A DNA stretch of 64,000 nt, from contig NZ_CP051626.1 in NCBI RefSeq assembly GCF_012844365.1, positions 1,984,001-2,048,000 on the forward strand, given 5' to 3'. Under the pieces are notes generated by a model. It was not told the origin of the DNA. It saw nothing but the letters and a program-made list of their open reading frames with translations, and did not search any database. This DNA is from Brevibacterium sp. 'Marine' (GTDB taxonomy: Bacteria; Actinomycetota; Actinomycetes; Actinomycetales; Brevibacteriaceae). Below are positions 53,638 through 61,440 of the stretch, piece after piece. The translations under genes were made by a program, and so were the position numbers. Positions within the stretch are counted from its first letter, which is position 1, and every line of letters starts with the position of its first letter.

Positions 53638-53988
53638 ATGAGGCGCAGGAGCAACGGCGAACTGGAGAATGCGGTTCTCACGGCACTGTGGGAGCGCGGC
53701 GAGCCCATGGCGGTCGCTGAGCTGCAGTCGGCCGTCTCTCCGCCGATGCCTGCGTACACGACGATGATGACGGTCCTGACCCGGATGGAGGACAAGGGCC
53801 TAATCACTCGCGATCGGGTCTCACGGTCGCTGATGATCAGCCCGGTGCGCTCTCAGGCCGCGACAGCGGCCTCTCGGATGTCGCAGACGCTGCGCGACTC
53901 GACCGATTCCCGTGAGGTGCTAATGTCGTTCATCGGCTCGTTGGATGATGACGAGATCGAAGTGCTTCGCTCCTTCGTCGGCGACTGA
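53638..53988 (+). CDS. BlaI/MecI/CopY family transcriptional repressor
   Basis: A 116-residue repressor. The winged HTH covers residues about 1-80: NGELENAVLTALWERGEPMA, ELQSAVSPPMPAYTTMMTVL, TRMEDKGLITRDRVSRS. A short helical dimerisation tail follows. It lacks the CxC metal motif of classical CopY, so copper is probably not sensed by direct binding; proteolysis by the adjacent BlaR1-like protein is the likelier trigger. The ATG at 53638 is preferred over the upstream in-frame opening. It sits 11 bp before the metalloprotease gene and between the two operators it presumably binds. Confidence 0.9.
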   Translation: MRRRSNGELENAVLTALWERGEPMAVAELQSAVSPPMPAYTTMMTVLTRMEDKGLITRDRVSRSLMISPVRSQAATAASRMSQTLRDSTDSREVLMSFIGSLDDDEIEVLRSFVGD

Positions 53989-53999
53989 ACCGACCCGGC

Positions 54000-54776
54000 A
54001 TGCTTGTCACGGCGATTATTCTCCTGGCCGCGGCGGCCGCGGTGTTCTTCCTCTCGCCGGTCGTTCTCTCCTTCGGTCGGTGGCAGTCGAGGCGGCCGGT
54101 CCTTGCGCTCAATGCCTGGTTGGCCGCACTGATCGGCGGTCTGCTGCTCAGCGTGGCCGCTGTTATCGCCCTCGTCACCGGCGCACTGGATGTGCAGCGT
54201 GATGAAGCCGGCCCCCAAGTGCTGGTTCCGTGGATCGTCGGGTGGGCGGCGCTCTCTGCCGCCGGGGTGGTGCTCGCTCTCGTGCTCAGCGCATCGGACG
54301 ACTTCGGGCGTCGGCTCAAAGGCGAGGCTCGGGTTCTGCGCTCACGGTGGACCGACTGGTATGTTGATTCGCCGTTTCGCATCGTCACTGTCGAAGACGA
54401 TGCACTCTACGCTTGTTCACTGGCTGGTCGGCCGCCCGAGATCTATCTGAGCACGGGTATGCGTCGGGTTCTGGGTGAGGACGAGTTCGCGGCGATCATC
54501 GCCCATGAGAAGTCCCACGTGCTACGGCGGCACAGTCTTGTTCTGTGGGTGGCGGCCGTGAACTCCGCCTGTCTGCCGCGGCGACTGAGCGTTTCCCAGA
54601 GGTTCCGGATCAGTGTGCTCACCCTCGTCGAGATGATCGCTGACGACGACGCAGTGCAGGCGACTTCGGCAGTGGTCGTGCGAGGCGCCCTCGACGCGAT
54701 AGGCGGATTCAGCGGTGAGGCCTCCCTGCGCCTGCGTTCGCGCAGGGTGCAGCGGCTCTACCTGACAGTGGACTGA
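54000..54776 (+). CDS. BlaR1-like membrane metalloprotease (M56/M48 type)
   Basis: A 258-residue membrane protease with three N-terminal helices (about 4-24, 34-61, 75-99) and a cytosolic zinc-protease domain. The domain has HEKSH at 169-173 (HExxH) and a downstream EMIADDDAVQATS that supplies the third ligand. The penicillin-sensor domain of true BlaR1 is absent. Pairing with a BlaI-type repressor is the standard arrangement: the protease cleaves the repressor when a signal is perceived. In this neighbourhood the signal is likely copper or envelope stress (inference). Confidence 0.88.
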   Translation: MLVTAIILLAAAAAVFFLSPVVLSFGRWQSRRPVLALNAWLAALIGGLLLSVAAVIALVTGALDVQRDEAGPQVLVPWIVGWAALSAAGVVLALVLSASDDFGRRLKGEARVLRSRWTDWYVDSPFRIVTVEDDALYACSLAGRPPEIYLSTGMRRVLGEDEFAAIIAHEKSHVLRRHSLVLWVAAVNSACLPRRLSVSQRFRISVLTLVEMIADDDAVQATSAVVVRGALDAIGGFSGEASLRLRSRRVQRLYLTVD

Positions 54777-54795
54777 ATGGCCGTCGAAAATCTTC

Positions 54796-54812
54796 TACTA
54801 CACTGTTGCGTA
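54796..54812 (+). promoter_or_regulatory. BlaI-type operator/promoter of the copD-copA unit
   Basis: TACTACA-CTG-TTGCGTA: one perfect half-site and a degenerate second half (4 of 7 positions) at the same 3-bp spacing as the site at 53465. TACACT within it can serve as a -10. The start codon of the next gene lies about 10 bp after, so the transcript is probably leaderless. Confidence 0.6.
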
Positions 54813-54814
54813 AT

Positions 54815-56896
54815 ATGATGGGGAGTGTGACAGAGGTCCGCGGCAGGTCTGTCGGTGGATCCGAAACAGCCAAGGCGGCAGCGGCAGTGCTCGCGGTCGC
54901 GGTCGTTGCCGTGACGGTCACAATCGTCACCGCAGTCAACGTCGGTCCCGAGGCCTATACCTCGATTGCCCGGGAGTTCCCCGGATCCGGGGTCGTCGTC
55001 TTCGTCGCCGTGCTGCGCGCTGTGCACGAGGTCTTCTCGGTCCTGGCTCTGGGCATGCTCGCGCTCGTGCTCATGTTCACTTCACGCACCTCCCGTCCCG
55101 GGTGGTCGTCGACCAGTGAGACTGCGCGGGGGCTGCTGAGGATATTCGGCGCGATCTGGGCGACGGCGGCACTCCTGCTCACCGTCGTCGACGGACTGAA
55201 CACCAACGGCCTGTCACTGGCGGCGATCAACCATCCGGACCAACTGTGGTTCGCCTTGACCGGCACCTTCTACCCCGCCGCCTGGCTCGTCGTCTTCATC
55301 GCAGCCTTCACTGTCTTCACCGTCTCGCTCTTCGCCGAATCCTGGGCCGCTCACGCCGTGAGCCTGTGGATCGGGCTGCTTGCGATCCTCGCTCCCGTCG
55401 TCATCTCCCAGGTGCTCGTCGGGCCCAACCACGATCTGGGAGAGGACGCGTCGATCATCCAGACTCCTGTGGCGACAGCTGTTCTCGGGCTGCTGGCCGC
55501 GGGGGTGCTCCTCGAATTCGCCCATCCTCGCTGTGGGGCTCTCCGTCGGATGGTGCGCTCGAAACCCCTGTGGACAGGAGTCATCGTCATCGTTTCCGCG
55601 GACGTGGTGATCTCGGTCTTCAAACTCTCCGGGACCCCGCTGCTCGAGTCGCTGACCGGATGGCAGCTGCTCGCACGCTGGGCGGGACTGGCGGTCATCA
55701 TCATGGCGGTGCTGACGGCTTCCTCGGCGCGGTTCGTTCGGGCACGGGCAGATGTGCGTGCCCGGGCGGCGAAGACCGCCTCGGTGCGAATGGCCGTGGC
55801 CCGCGTCGGCATTCTCGTCGGATTCACGGCATGGGCGTCGATCACGGCCGCGATGATCCTCGTCCCCTCGCCGAACTACTTCGCCCCAAACAGCATCGTC
55901 TCCGTCTTCCTCGGCTACACTGTCGAGGCCGCACCCGACCCGCTCGTGCTGCTCACGCACTGGCGGATCAACCTCCTGCTCACCGCGGTCGCGGTCGCCG
56001 CCATGGCCGCCTACGGCCTCGGTGTGCTCAGGCTCCGCCGCCGAGGCGACTCCTGGCCGGTGATCCGGACGATCTGCTGGTTTACGGGGTGGATCGTCAC
56101 CATCGTGCTCATGGGTTCGGGCCTGGGCAAGTATTCTCCGGCCGATTTCGGCATTCACATGGTCGTGCACATGTCGCTGAACATGCTCATCCCGGCCCTC
56201 CTCGTCGGGGGCGGGCCGATCACACTCCTGCTGCGAGCGACCACCGGCACTGGTCGACTCGGGCAGCAGGTCCACAGCCGTGTGAACCAGCTCATCAACT
56301 GGCCCGGACTGCGGATGCTGCTCCACCCGCTCGTCGTCTTCGTTGTCTACATCGCCTCGTACTACGCTCTCTACCTGACCCCGCTGTTCGGCGAACTCAT
56401 CCGGTACCACTGGGGGCACCAGCTGATGAACGTGCACTTCCTCATCATCGGGTACATGTTCTTCTCCCTCGTCATCGGCGTCGACAAGCTTCCGATCGAA
56501 CTGCCGCACATCGGCAGACTCGGCTATGTCATTGCCGCCATGCCCTTCCACGCGTTCTTCGGCATCGTTCTGATGATGACGAAGACACCCGTAGCTCAGA
56601 ACTTCTATCGCACTCTCGACCTACCCTGGCTCGACATCGCTGCCGAACAGTATTTCGCTGGCGGCATCGCTTGGGCAGGGGGAGAGCTTCCCCTGCTGGG
56701 AGTGGTAATCGTCCTCGCCGTGCAGTGGACCAAACAGGACAAGCGCGATGCGCAACGCTTCGACCGCCATGAGGACACGGGTCTGAGCGATGAGTTCTCT
56801 GCCTACAACGACATGCTGCGAAAGCTGGCCGAAAGAGACGGAGTCGTTGCCGCCAGCAGCGCGGCGAAGGAAGGAACGAGAAAGAATGAGCAGTGA
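54815..56896 (+). CDS. CopD copper-transport domain fused to a CtaG cytochrome oxidase assembly domain
   Basis: A roughly 693-residue membrane protein with many hydrophobic segments. Residues about 20-330 are CopD-like (MLALVLMFTSRTSRPGWSST, YPAAWLVVFIAAFTVFTVSL, the RWAGLAVIIMAVLTASSARF helix). Residues about 370-690 are CtaG-like (HMVVHMSLNMLIPALLVGGG, ITLLLRATTGTGRLG, MPFHAFFGIVLMMTKTPVAQ, EQYFAGGIAWAGGELPLLGV). CopD imports copper and CtaG delivers it to oxidase, so the fusion could link uptake to CuB assembly. Several starts are possible; ATG 54815 fits a leaderless transcript. It overlaps copA by 11 bp. Confidence 0.87.
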   Translation: MMGSVTEVRGRSVGGSETAKAAAAVLAVAVVAVTVTIVTAVNVGPEAYTSIAREFPGSGVVVFVAVLRAVHEVFSVLALGMLALVLMFTSRTSRPGWSSTSETARGLLRIFGAIWATAALLLTVVDGLNTNGLSLAAINHPDQLWFALTGTFYPAAWLVVFIAAFTVFTVSLFAESWAAHAVSLWIGLLAILAPVVISQVLVGPNHDLGEDASIIQTPVATAVLGLLAAGVLLEFAHPRCGALRRMVRSKPLWTGVIVIVSADVVISVFKLSGTPLLESLTGWQLLARWAGLAVIIMAVLTASSARFVRARADVRARAAKTASVRMAVARVGILVGFTAWASITAAMILVPSPNYFAPNSIVSVFLGYTVEAAPDPLVLLTHWRINLLLTAVAVAAMAAYGLGVLRLRRRGDSWPVIRTICWFTGWIVTIVLMGSGLGKYSPADFGIHMVVHMSLNMLIPALLVGGGPITLLLRATTGTGRLGQQVHSRVNQLINWPGLRMLLHPLVVFVVYIASYYALYLTPLFGELIRYHWGHQLMNVHFLIIGYMFFSLVIGVDKLPIELPHIGRLGYVIAAMPFHAFFGIVLMMTKTPVAQNFYRTLDLPWLDIAAEQYFAGGIAWAGGELPLLGVVIVLAVQWTKQDKRDAQRFDRHEDTGLSDEFSAYNDMLRKLAERDGVVAASSAAKEGTRKNEQ

Positions 56897-59195
56897 CAGC
56901 ACGGTTCGTGAGGACAGCTCGGCACAGTCTCCCGGACTGACCGGCGGGGTCGACATCGACATCACCGGGATGACGTGCACCGCCTGCGCTCGCCGGGTCG
57001 AGAAGTCGTTGAACCGGATCGAGGGGGCCACGGCGTGGGTGAACTTCGCGACCGAACGTGCTCGCGTCACCGGCCTCGACGATCCCGAGGCGGCTCTGAG
57101 CGCGGTGAAGAAGGCCGGATACGGGGCCCAGATCCACAGAGCCGGAGACGATGCCTGGTCTCAGCGGGCCGCCGAGGTGCGGCTGAGTTCCCTGCGCCGA
57201 CGCCTCATTCTCGCCGCTGTCCTCACGATTCCCCTGATGGACGCCACGATCGCGTTGGCACTGGTCGAGGCGTGGCGGTTCCCCGGCTGGGAATGGGTCT
57301 GCGTCCTCGTGGCACTGCCGATCGTGACGTGGGCCGCCTGGCCGTTCCACCGTTCGGCGTGGAAGAACCTGCTGAACCGGACGACGAACATGGACACGCT
57401 CGTGTCCCTGGGCATCATCGCCGCCTTCGGCTGGGCCGTGGTGACAGCGGCCTTCGGCTTCAGCGGACCCGATGCCTGGCTGGGGTTCGGGCTCGTCCCC
57501 GAGGGGGCCGACGCCCTCTACCTCGACGTGGCCGCCGGGGTGACGACGTTCCAGCTGGCTGGCCGGTACTTCGAGACCCGGTCGCGGCGCAAGGCCGGTG
57601 ACCTGCTGGCCGCGCTCAGCGATCTGGCTCCGAAGACCGCCCGCGTCCGCGGTGCGGACGGAGCCTTTGTCGACACCCCCATCGAATCGGTCAGGTCCGG
57701 CGACATCGTGCTCGTGCGTCCCGGTGAGACCGTGCCCGTCGACGGGACGATCGTCGAGGGAACCGCCGAACTCGACACCAGCAGCCTCACCGGCGAACCG
57801 GTGCCCGTGCCCGTGATCATCGGCGATCGCGCCATCGGCGGTTCGTTTGCGACCAATGGACAGATCACCGTCGAGGCCGAGGCCGTCGGTGCCGATACCC
57901 AATTGGCGCAGATCGCGACGATGGCGGAGAAGGCGCAGTCGCAGAAGGCTCTGGTCGAGAGCCTCGTCGATCGGATCACAGCGGTCTTCGTGCCGATCGT
58001 CCTCGTCCTCGCCCTCGTCACCCTGCTCGTGTGGCTGCTGCCGCTGGGGCACACGCCATCGCGGGCGATCGGAGTCGGCATCTCCGTGCTCATCATCGCC
58101 TGCCCCTGCGCACTCGGGCTGGCCACCCCGACCGCGCTCATGGTCGGCATCGGTCGAGGTGCCCGTTCGGGCGTCCTCGTCAAGGGCCACACCGCGCTGG
58201 AGGCCAGCGGCCGAATCGACACGGTGCTGCTGGACAAGACCGGAACTGTGACCACAGGCTCCCTGCAGGTCGCGGGGGCGTGGCTGCCCGAACCGGACCG
58301 CAGCCAGCTGCTCGAACGGATCGCCGCCCTCGAGGCCCGGTCGGAGCACCCGGTTGCCCGCGGAATCGTCGACTTCGTCCTTTCCCACCCCGAGGTGGAG
58401 GAACGGGCCGTCGGTACCACCACCGAAATCTCGGATGTGGAGGTGCTTCCCGGGGTCGGAATCGAGGGAGTCGTCGACGGGAGGGCGATGGCCGTCCTCA
58501 GCCACTCCGCCGCTGCCGAGCGCATCGAACTGGGTTCGGAGACAGACGGCTGGGCCCGTGACCAGACGGAGGCGCAGCGCACTGTTGTGATCGTCATCGA
58601 GGACGGAGCGCCGGTTGCGGCGCTGGCGCTCAGTGATGACATCAAACCCGACGCGGCAGCCAGTGTGGCGCAGCTGCGCAGTCTCGGACTGCGCACCGTC
58701 CTGCTCACCGGCGACGGCTCCGCTCCCGCAGGTGTCATCGCCGAGAGGATCGGCACTGACGATGTCATCGCGGAGGTCCTTCCCAATGACAAAGCAGCGG
58801 TCGTGACCTCCCTGCAGGAGGACGGACACCGCGTCGCGATGGTCGGAGACGGGATCAACGACGCGTCAGCACTGGCTGCCGCGGATCTCGGCATCGCCGT
58901 GGTCACCGGTTCGGACATCGCGATGAAGTCGGCCGACATCATCATTGTTCGCGACGACCTCGGTGCCATCGCCGAATCGATCATACTCTCCCGTAAGACT
59001 CTGGGGACCATCCGTGGCAACCTGGTCTGGGCGTTCGGCTACAACGTCCTGGCGATTCCCATTGCGATGTTCGGCCTGCTCAACCCCCTGATCTCGGCGG
59101 CCGCGATGGCGATGTCCTCGGTGTTCGTCGTCTACAACAGCCTCCGTCTGCAGCGAGTGAAGCTGTTGCTGCAGCCACGCTCGGTCGGCCGGTGA
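56886..59195 (+). CDS. copA: copper-translocating P-type ATPase
   Basis: A 769-residue P1B ATPase that exports copper from the cytosol. The N-terminal heavy-metal domain carries GMTCTACARRVEKSL (Cys31, Cys34). Eight helices surround the transmembrane metal site IACPCALGLATPTA (CPC 406-408). The phosphorylation motif is LLDKTGTVTTG (Asp450), the TGE loop is SLTGEPVPVP, and the hinge is MVGDGINDASAL near residue 655. CPC with YN and MxxS-type residues in the last helices (AFGYNVLAIPIAM, AMAMSSVFVVYNSLR) indicates Cu(I). The ATG at 56886 overlaps the upstream gene by 11 bp, so the two are translated together. Confidence 0.96.
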   Translation: MSSDSTVREDSSAQSPGLTGGVDIDITGMTCTACARRVEKSLNRIEGATAWVNFATERARVTGLDDPEAALSAVKKAGYGAQIHRAGDDAWSQRAAEVRLSSLRRRLILAAVLTIPLMDATIALALVEAWRFPGWEWVCVLVALPIVTWAAWPFHRSAWKNLLNRTTNMDTLVSLGIIAAFGWAVVTAAFGFSGPDAWLGFGLVPEGADALYLDVAAGVTTFQLAGRYFETRSRRKAGDLLAALSDLAPKTARVRGADGAFVDTPIESVRSGDIVLVRPGETVPVDGTIVEGTAELDTSSLTGEPVPVPVIIGDRAIGGSFATNGQITVEAEAVGADTQLAQIATMAEKAQSQKALVESLVDRITAVFVPIVLVLALVTLLVWLLPLGHTPSRAIGVGISVLIIACPCALGLATPTALMVGIGRGARSGVLVKGHTALEASGRIDTVLLDKTGTVTTGSLQVAGAWLPEPDRSQLLERIAALEARSEHPVARGIVDFVLSHPEVEERAVGTTTEISDVEVLPGVGIEGVVDGRAMAVLSHSAAAERIELGSETDGWARDQTEAQRTVVIVIEDGAPVAALALSDDIKPDAAASVAQLRSLGLRTVLLTGDGSAPAGVIAERIGTDDVIAEVLPNDKAAVVTSLQEDGHRVAMVGDGINDASALAAADLGIAVVTGSDIAMKSADIIIVRDDLGAIAESIILSRKTLGTIRGNLVWAFGYNVLAIPIAMFGLLNPLISAAAMAMSSVFVVYNSLRLQRVKLLLQPRSVGR

Positions 59196-59204
59196 CCCCG
59201 CTGG

Positions 59205-59229
59205 GACGCCACGGCAAAACCGTAGCGTC
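59205..59229 (+). terminator. possible terminator of the copper unit
   Basis: GACGC-C-ACGG, loop CAAAA, CCGT-A-GCGTC: nine pairs with one mismatch, 9 bp after the copA stop. No U-tract. The following 59230-59390 shows nothing I recognise. Confidence 0.4.
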
Positions 59230-59390
59230 TCAGCTTCACCAGCTTCGTTTCCGCAGGTCCCCCTACCCGTTGAGAGTTGATGCGTTCTTCAAGTTCCACT
59301 ATTTCCAAGGCCAACATATCAGCCTCACGAAAACCAGATTGGCGTGCAACTCGCGATGGCCACCGCTCTTACTAGGGTATGGCTCATTTA

Positions 59391-59489
59391 TTGGCGCAAC
59401 CATGCCAGAATCGCGCTGATCACGCTAACTGCTCGATAGGTGATGGCGAGTTTGGGGTATCTCGTTGCTACTCCTCGCCGTTGCTTGAA
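59391..59489 (-). pseudogene. IS5-family transposase remnant, C-terminal 33 codons
   Basis: KQRRGVATRYPKLAITYRAV and SVISAILAWLRQ match the end of IS5-type transposases (compare RGLATRYDKLGIVYRAAVVL in the copy at 50449). The upstream part of this frame (59490-59627) is unrelated text. A short leftover of another insertion. Confidence 0.65.
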
Positions 59490-59587
59490 GTAAGCAGAAG
59501 AACCACTGAAGCCTTTTTGCATACCTCCGGGAAAGAAACATCGTTTGTCAAGCCCCGGGTTTCGTAGAGGCTCCTTTTCTTGGTTTC

Positions 59588-59839
59588 CTAAGCAGCCGCG
59601 AGTTCTGACCCGGACTGGTTGATCCATTCGGAATGGACCTCGACGGGCGGTCGGTAGTTAATCGCTGAATGCAACCTGGACTGGTCGTACCAAGCCACCC
59701 ACTTTGACGTCTCCGCCATCACCTCGATCAACCCCGACCACACCTTCCGGTCGACGCTGCGCCTACTCTTTGGAGCACCTGGCGAGAGCATCGGATCCCT
59801 GCCGGTCAATTCCTTCAGCCACCCTGCTGGTCGACCCAT
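59588..59839 (-). pseudogene. chimeric frame: IS30 transposase N-terminus joined to IS3 OrfB C-terminus
   Basis: An 83-codon frame from the ATG at 59839. The first part (MGRPAGWLKELTGRDPMLSP) has the start of an IS30-family transposase. The second part (VMAETSKWVAWYDQSRLHSA, INYRPPVEVHSEW) is the end of an IS3 OrfB. The IS30 inverted repeat (59861-59885) lies 22 bp upstream, and its distance to this ATG equals that in the complete element at 47255-47302. A large deletion must have removed most of the IS30 and part of OrfB. Confidence 0.7.
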
Positions 59840-59885
59840 GGTCGTCCTTTCGCTCAGGGTGTTGCAACGACCAATTGAATCCGCC

Positions 59886-60516
59886 TTGCACCCCGCGATC
59901 CGAGTGGTGCACGACCCCGGAGAGGTCTTCACCGGCCCGGTATTTCGCAGCGAGAGCCATCGTCAGAGCGTCCCTGGCCAGGGACTCCCGCATATGGTTC
60001 GTCACTTGCCAACCGACGATTTCCCGGTGGAAGACATCGAGGCTGAACGTCGTGTACACCCATCCAGCTTGCGTGGGCACATAGGTGATGTCCCCGACCC
60101 ACAAACAAATCGGGGCCGGTGCTGCGAACTCGCGTTCGACGAGATCATCCGGACATTCCTCAGCACGTGCTGAGGCCGTCTTCGGACGCTTCCGCTTCCG
60201 ACGGATTCCGTCGATACCCAACTGGCGCATCAACCGTTCCACCGTGCAGCGGGCCACCGGACCAAATTGATCGGCGTACTCGCGGTTGATCGCCTTCCAC
60301 ATCTTCCGCACCCCGTAACACGAGTAGTTCGCCTCATAGACATCCTGGATGACGACCATCAGCGCCTGGTCCCGGCGGGCCCTGGCCGATGGTTCCCGTT
60401 TCTTGAACGCGTAATACGAGCTCACAGCAATCCGTGCCGCAGTCCCGGACAGGGCGCGTACGATTGGCACAACTGGCGAACTCGTGACGATTGTCGTCGA
60501 TGAAGACGACAATCAC
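59886..60516 (-). pseudogene. IS3-family OrfB, frameshifted and truncated
   Basis: It starts as IVVFIDDNRHEFAS in one frame (60516 to about 60475) and continues in another: VVPIVRALSGTAARIAVSSY, VYEANYSCYGVRKMWKAINR, PICLWVGDITYVPTQAGWVY (first Asp) and LSGVVHHSDRGVQ (second Asp), where the IS30 sequence intervenes. The catalytic glutamate region is lost. Frameshift plus insertion/deletion make it non-functional. Confidence 0.8.
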
Positions 60517-60824
60517 TTCGATGGGCGGTCGAGATCCGCCGCGAAGAAAGCCGACGCTCTCTTCAAGATCACGTTGGCCCGCTTCGCTTCAGCAAACTCA
60601 GCCCGGAGCCGACGGTTCTCCGCTTCCAGGTCGACCGACTCGGCCGGCGTAGCTTTGCCGGATTCCCTATGCTTACGCACCCAGACCCGCAAGGTCTCTT
60701 TGCTCAGACCGAGCTCGTTCGCGACACGGGTGATCGCTCCGTTCGCAGTGTCGGGATCGGCCTGGGCGTGGATGACGAGATCGACGGCACGAGCCTTGAG
60801 TTCGTCGGTGTACTTCACTGGCAA
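60513..60824 (-). CDS. IS3-family transposase OrfA (second type)
   Basis: A roughly 103-residue HTH protein: PVKYTDELKARAVDLVIHAQ, the HTH GAITRVANELGLSKETLRVW, and a coiled coil (DLEAENRRLRAEFAEAKRAN) ending ASAFFAADLDRPSK. A TTG at 60824 with AAGGAG 8 bp upstream is the likeliest start; an ATG lies 21 bp earlier. It belongs to a different IS3 group from the OrfA at 44094 and 50054. Confidence 0.75.
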   Translation of the reverse strand: MPVKYTDELKARAVDLVIHAQADPDTANGAITRVANELGLSKETLRVWVRKHRESGKATPAESVDLEAENRRLRAEFAEAKRANVILKRASAFFAADLDRPSK

Positions 60825-60885
60825 GAGAGAATCTCCTTCTTCCAATCTCCCTGCCTCTATTATCCCCGGGGCGATTCACAAGAAG

Positions 60886-61383
60886 GGTGACCCGTTGTAT
60901 AAGGCCCGGAGGACTCTGCACACAGGATGTCAGCTACTCGCCGAGCGGCAGCAACAACGAATCGTCGCGCTGTTCGCTGATGACAATCATGCTGATGTTG
61001 AGGTGGCCTGGAGCGTGTTCCAGGACATCATCACCGTCTACCGCAACCCAGACAGAGCCGTGAGGAAGCAGTCGTTGCAGTCGACCATCGAGTCCATCTC
61101 GTCGGGGGTGCCTGCCGGTCTTGTTGGGCTGCGCCGGCTGGGGAGGACATTGAAGAAGCGCGCTGTGGATGTGTTGGCGTAATTCGATCGACCGGGGACG
61201 TCGAACGGTCCGACAGAGGCACTCAACAGCAGGCTGGAACACCTGCGTGGATCAGCGCTGCGGTTCCGGAACCTCGCCCACTACATCGCCCGGAGCTTGC
61301 TCGAGGCCGGAGGGTTCAGGCCCCGATTACACCCCCTAAACGCGAAGAGCCAGTTTCACACCACTCACCCAGCTGGTGAATAG
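60886..61383 (+). pseudogene. ISL3-family transposase, C-terminal remnant with internal stop
   Basis: Begins abruptly (GDPLYKARRTLHTGCQLLAE), runs through LFADDNHADVEVAWSVFQDI and a TAA at 61180-61182 where a Tyr codon is expected (DVLA-stop-FDRPGTSNGPTEALN). It continues in frame as LRGSALRFRNLAHYIARSLL to a TAG at 61381. The N-terminal zinc-finger and most of the DDE domain are missing. It abuts the qcr terminator and is the right edge of the accessory island. Confidence 0.8.
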
Positions 61384-61385
61384 AA

Positions 61386-61420
61386 CGAGGGGCTCAGCAG
61401 TTGTACTGCTCAGCCCCTCG
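61386..61420 (-). terminator. terminator of the qcr operon
   Basis: CGAGGGGCT...AGCCCCTCG with an inner AGCAG/CTGCT pairing (one C-C mismatch), loop TTGTA. It lies 21 bp after the qcrB stop; on the minus strand TTCTATT follows. It marks the boundary between core genome and the island. Confidence 0.75.
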
Positions 61421-61440
61421 GTTGTGGCCGGTCAGATCGA

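Larger units (their letters stand above)
59588..60845 (-). mobile_element. degenerate IS3-family element of a second type, carrying an IS30 remnant
   Basis: OrfA (60824-60513) and OrfB (60516 leftwards) of an IS3 group distinct from copies 1 and 2. OrfB is interrupted after HHSDRGVQ by the terminal repeat and N-terminal codons of an IS30 element (59885 to about 59735), then resumes with its own C-terminus (ETSKWVAWYDQSRLHSAINY) to 59588. Element ends were not defined. Confidence 0.75.

Noticed and set aside
53638..54776. A beta-lactam resistance regulatory pair
   Set aside because: No beta-lactamase or penicillin-binding protein gene is present and the protease lacks the penicillin-sensor domain; neighbours are copper genes.
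56529..58829. A 766-codon minus-strand frame opposite copA and the CopD-CtaG end
   Set aside because: Antisense of two clearly identified membrane proteins; no domain recognisable.
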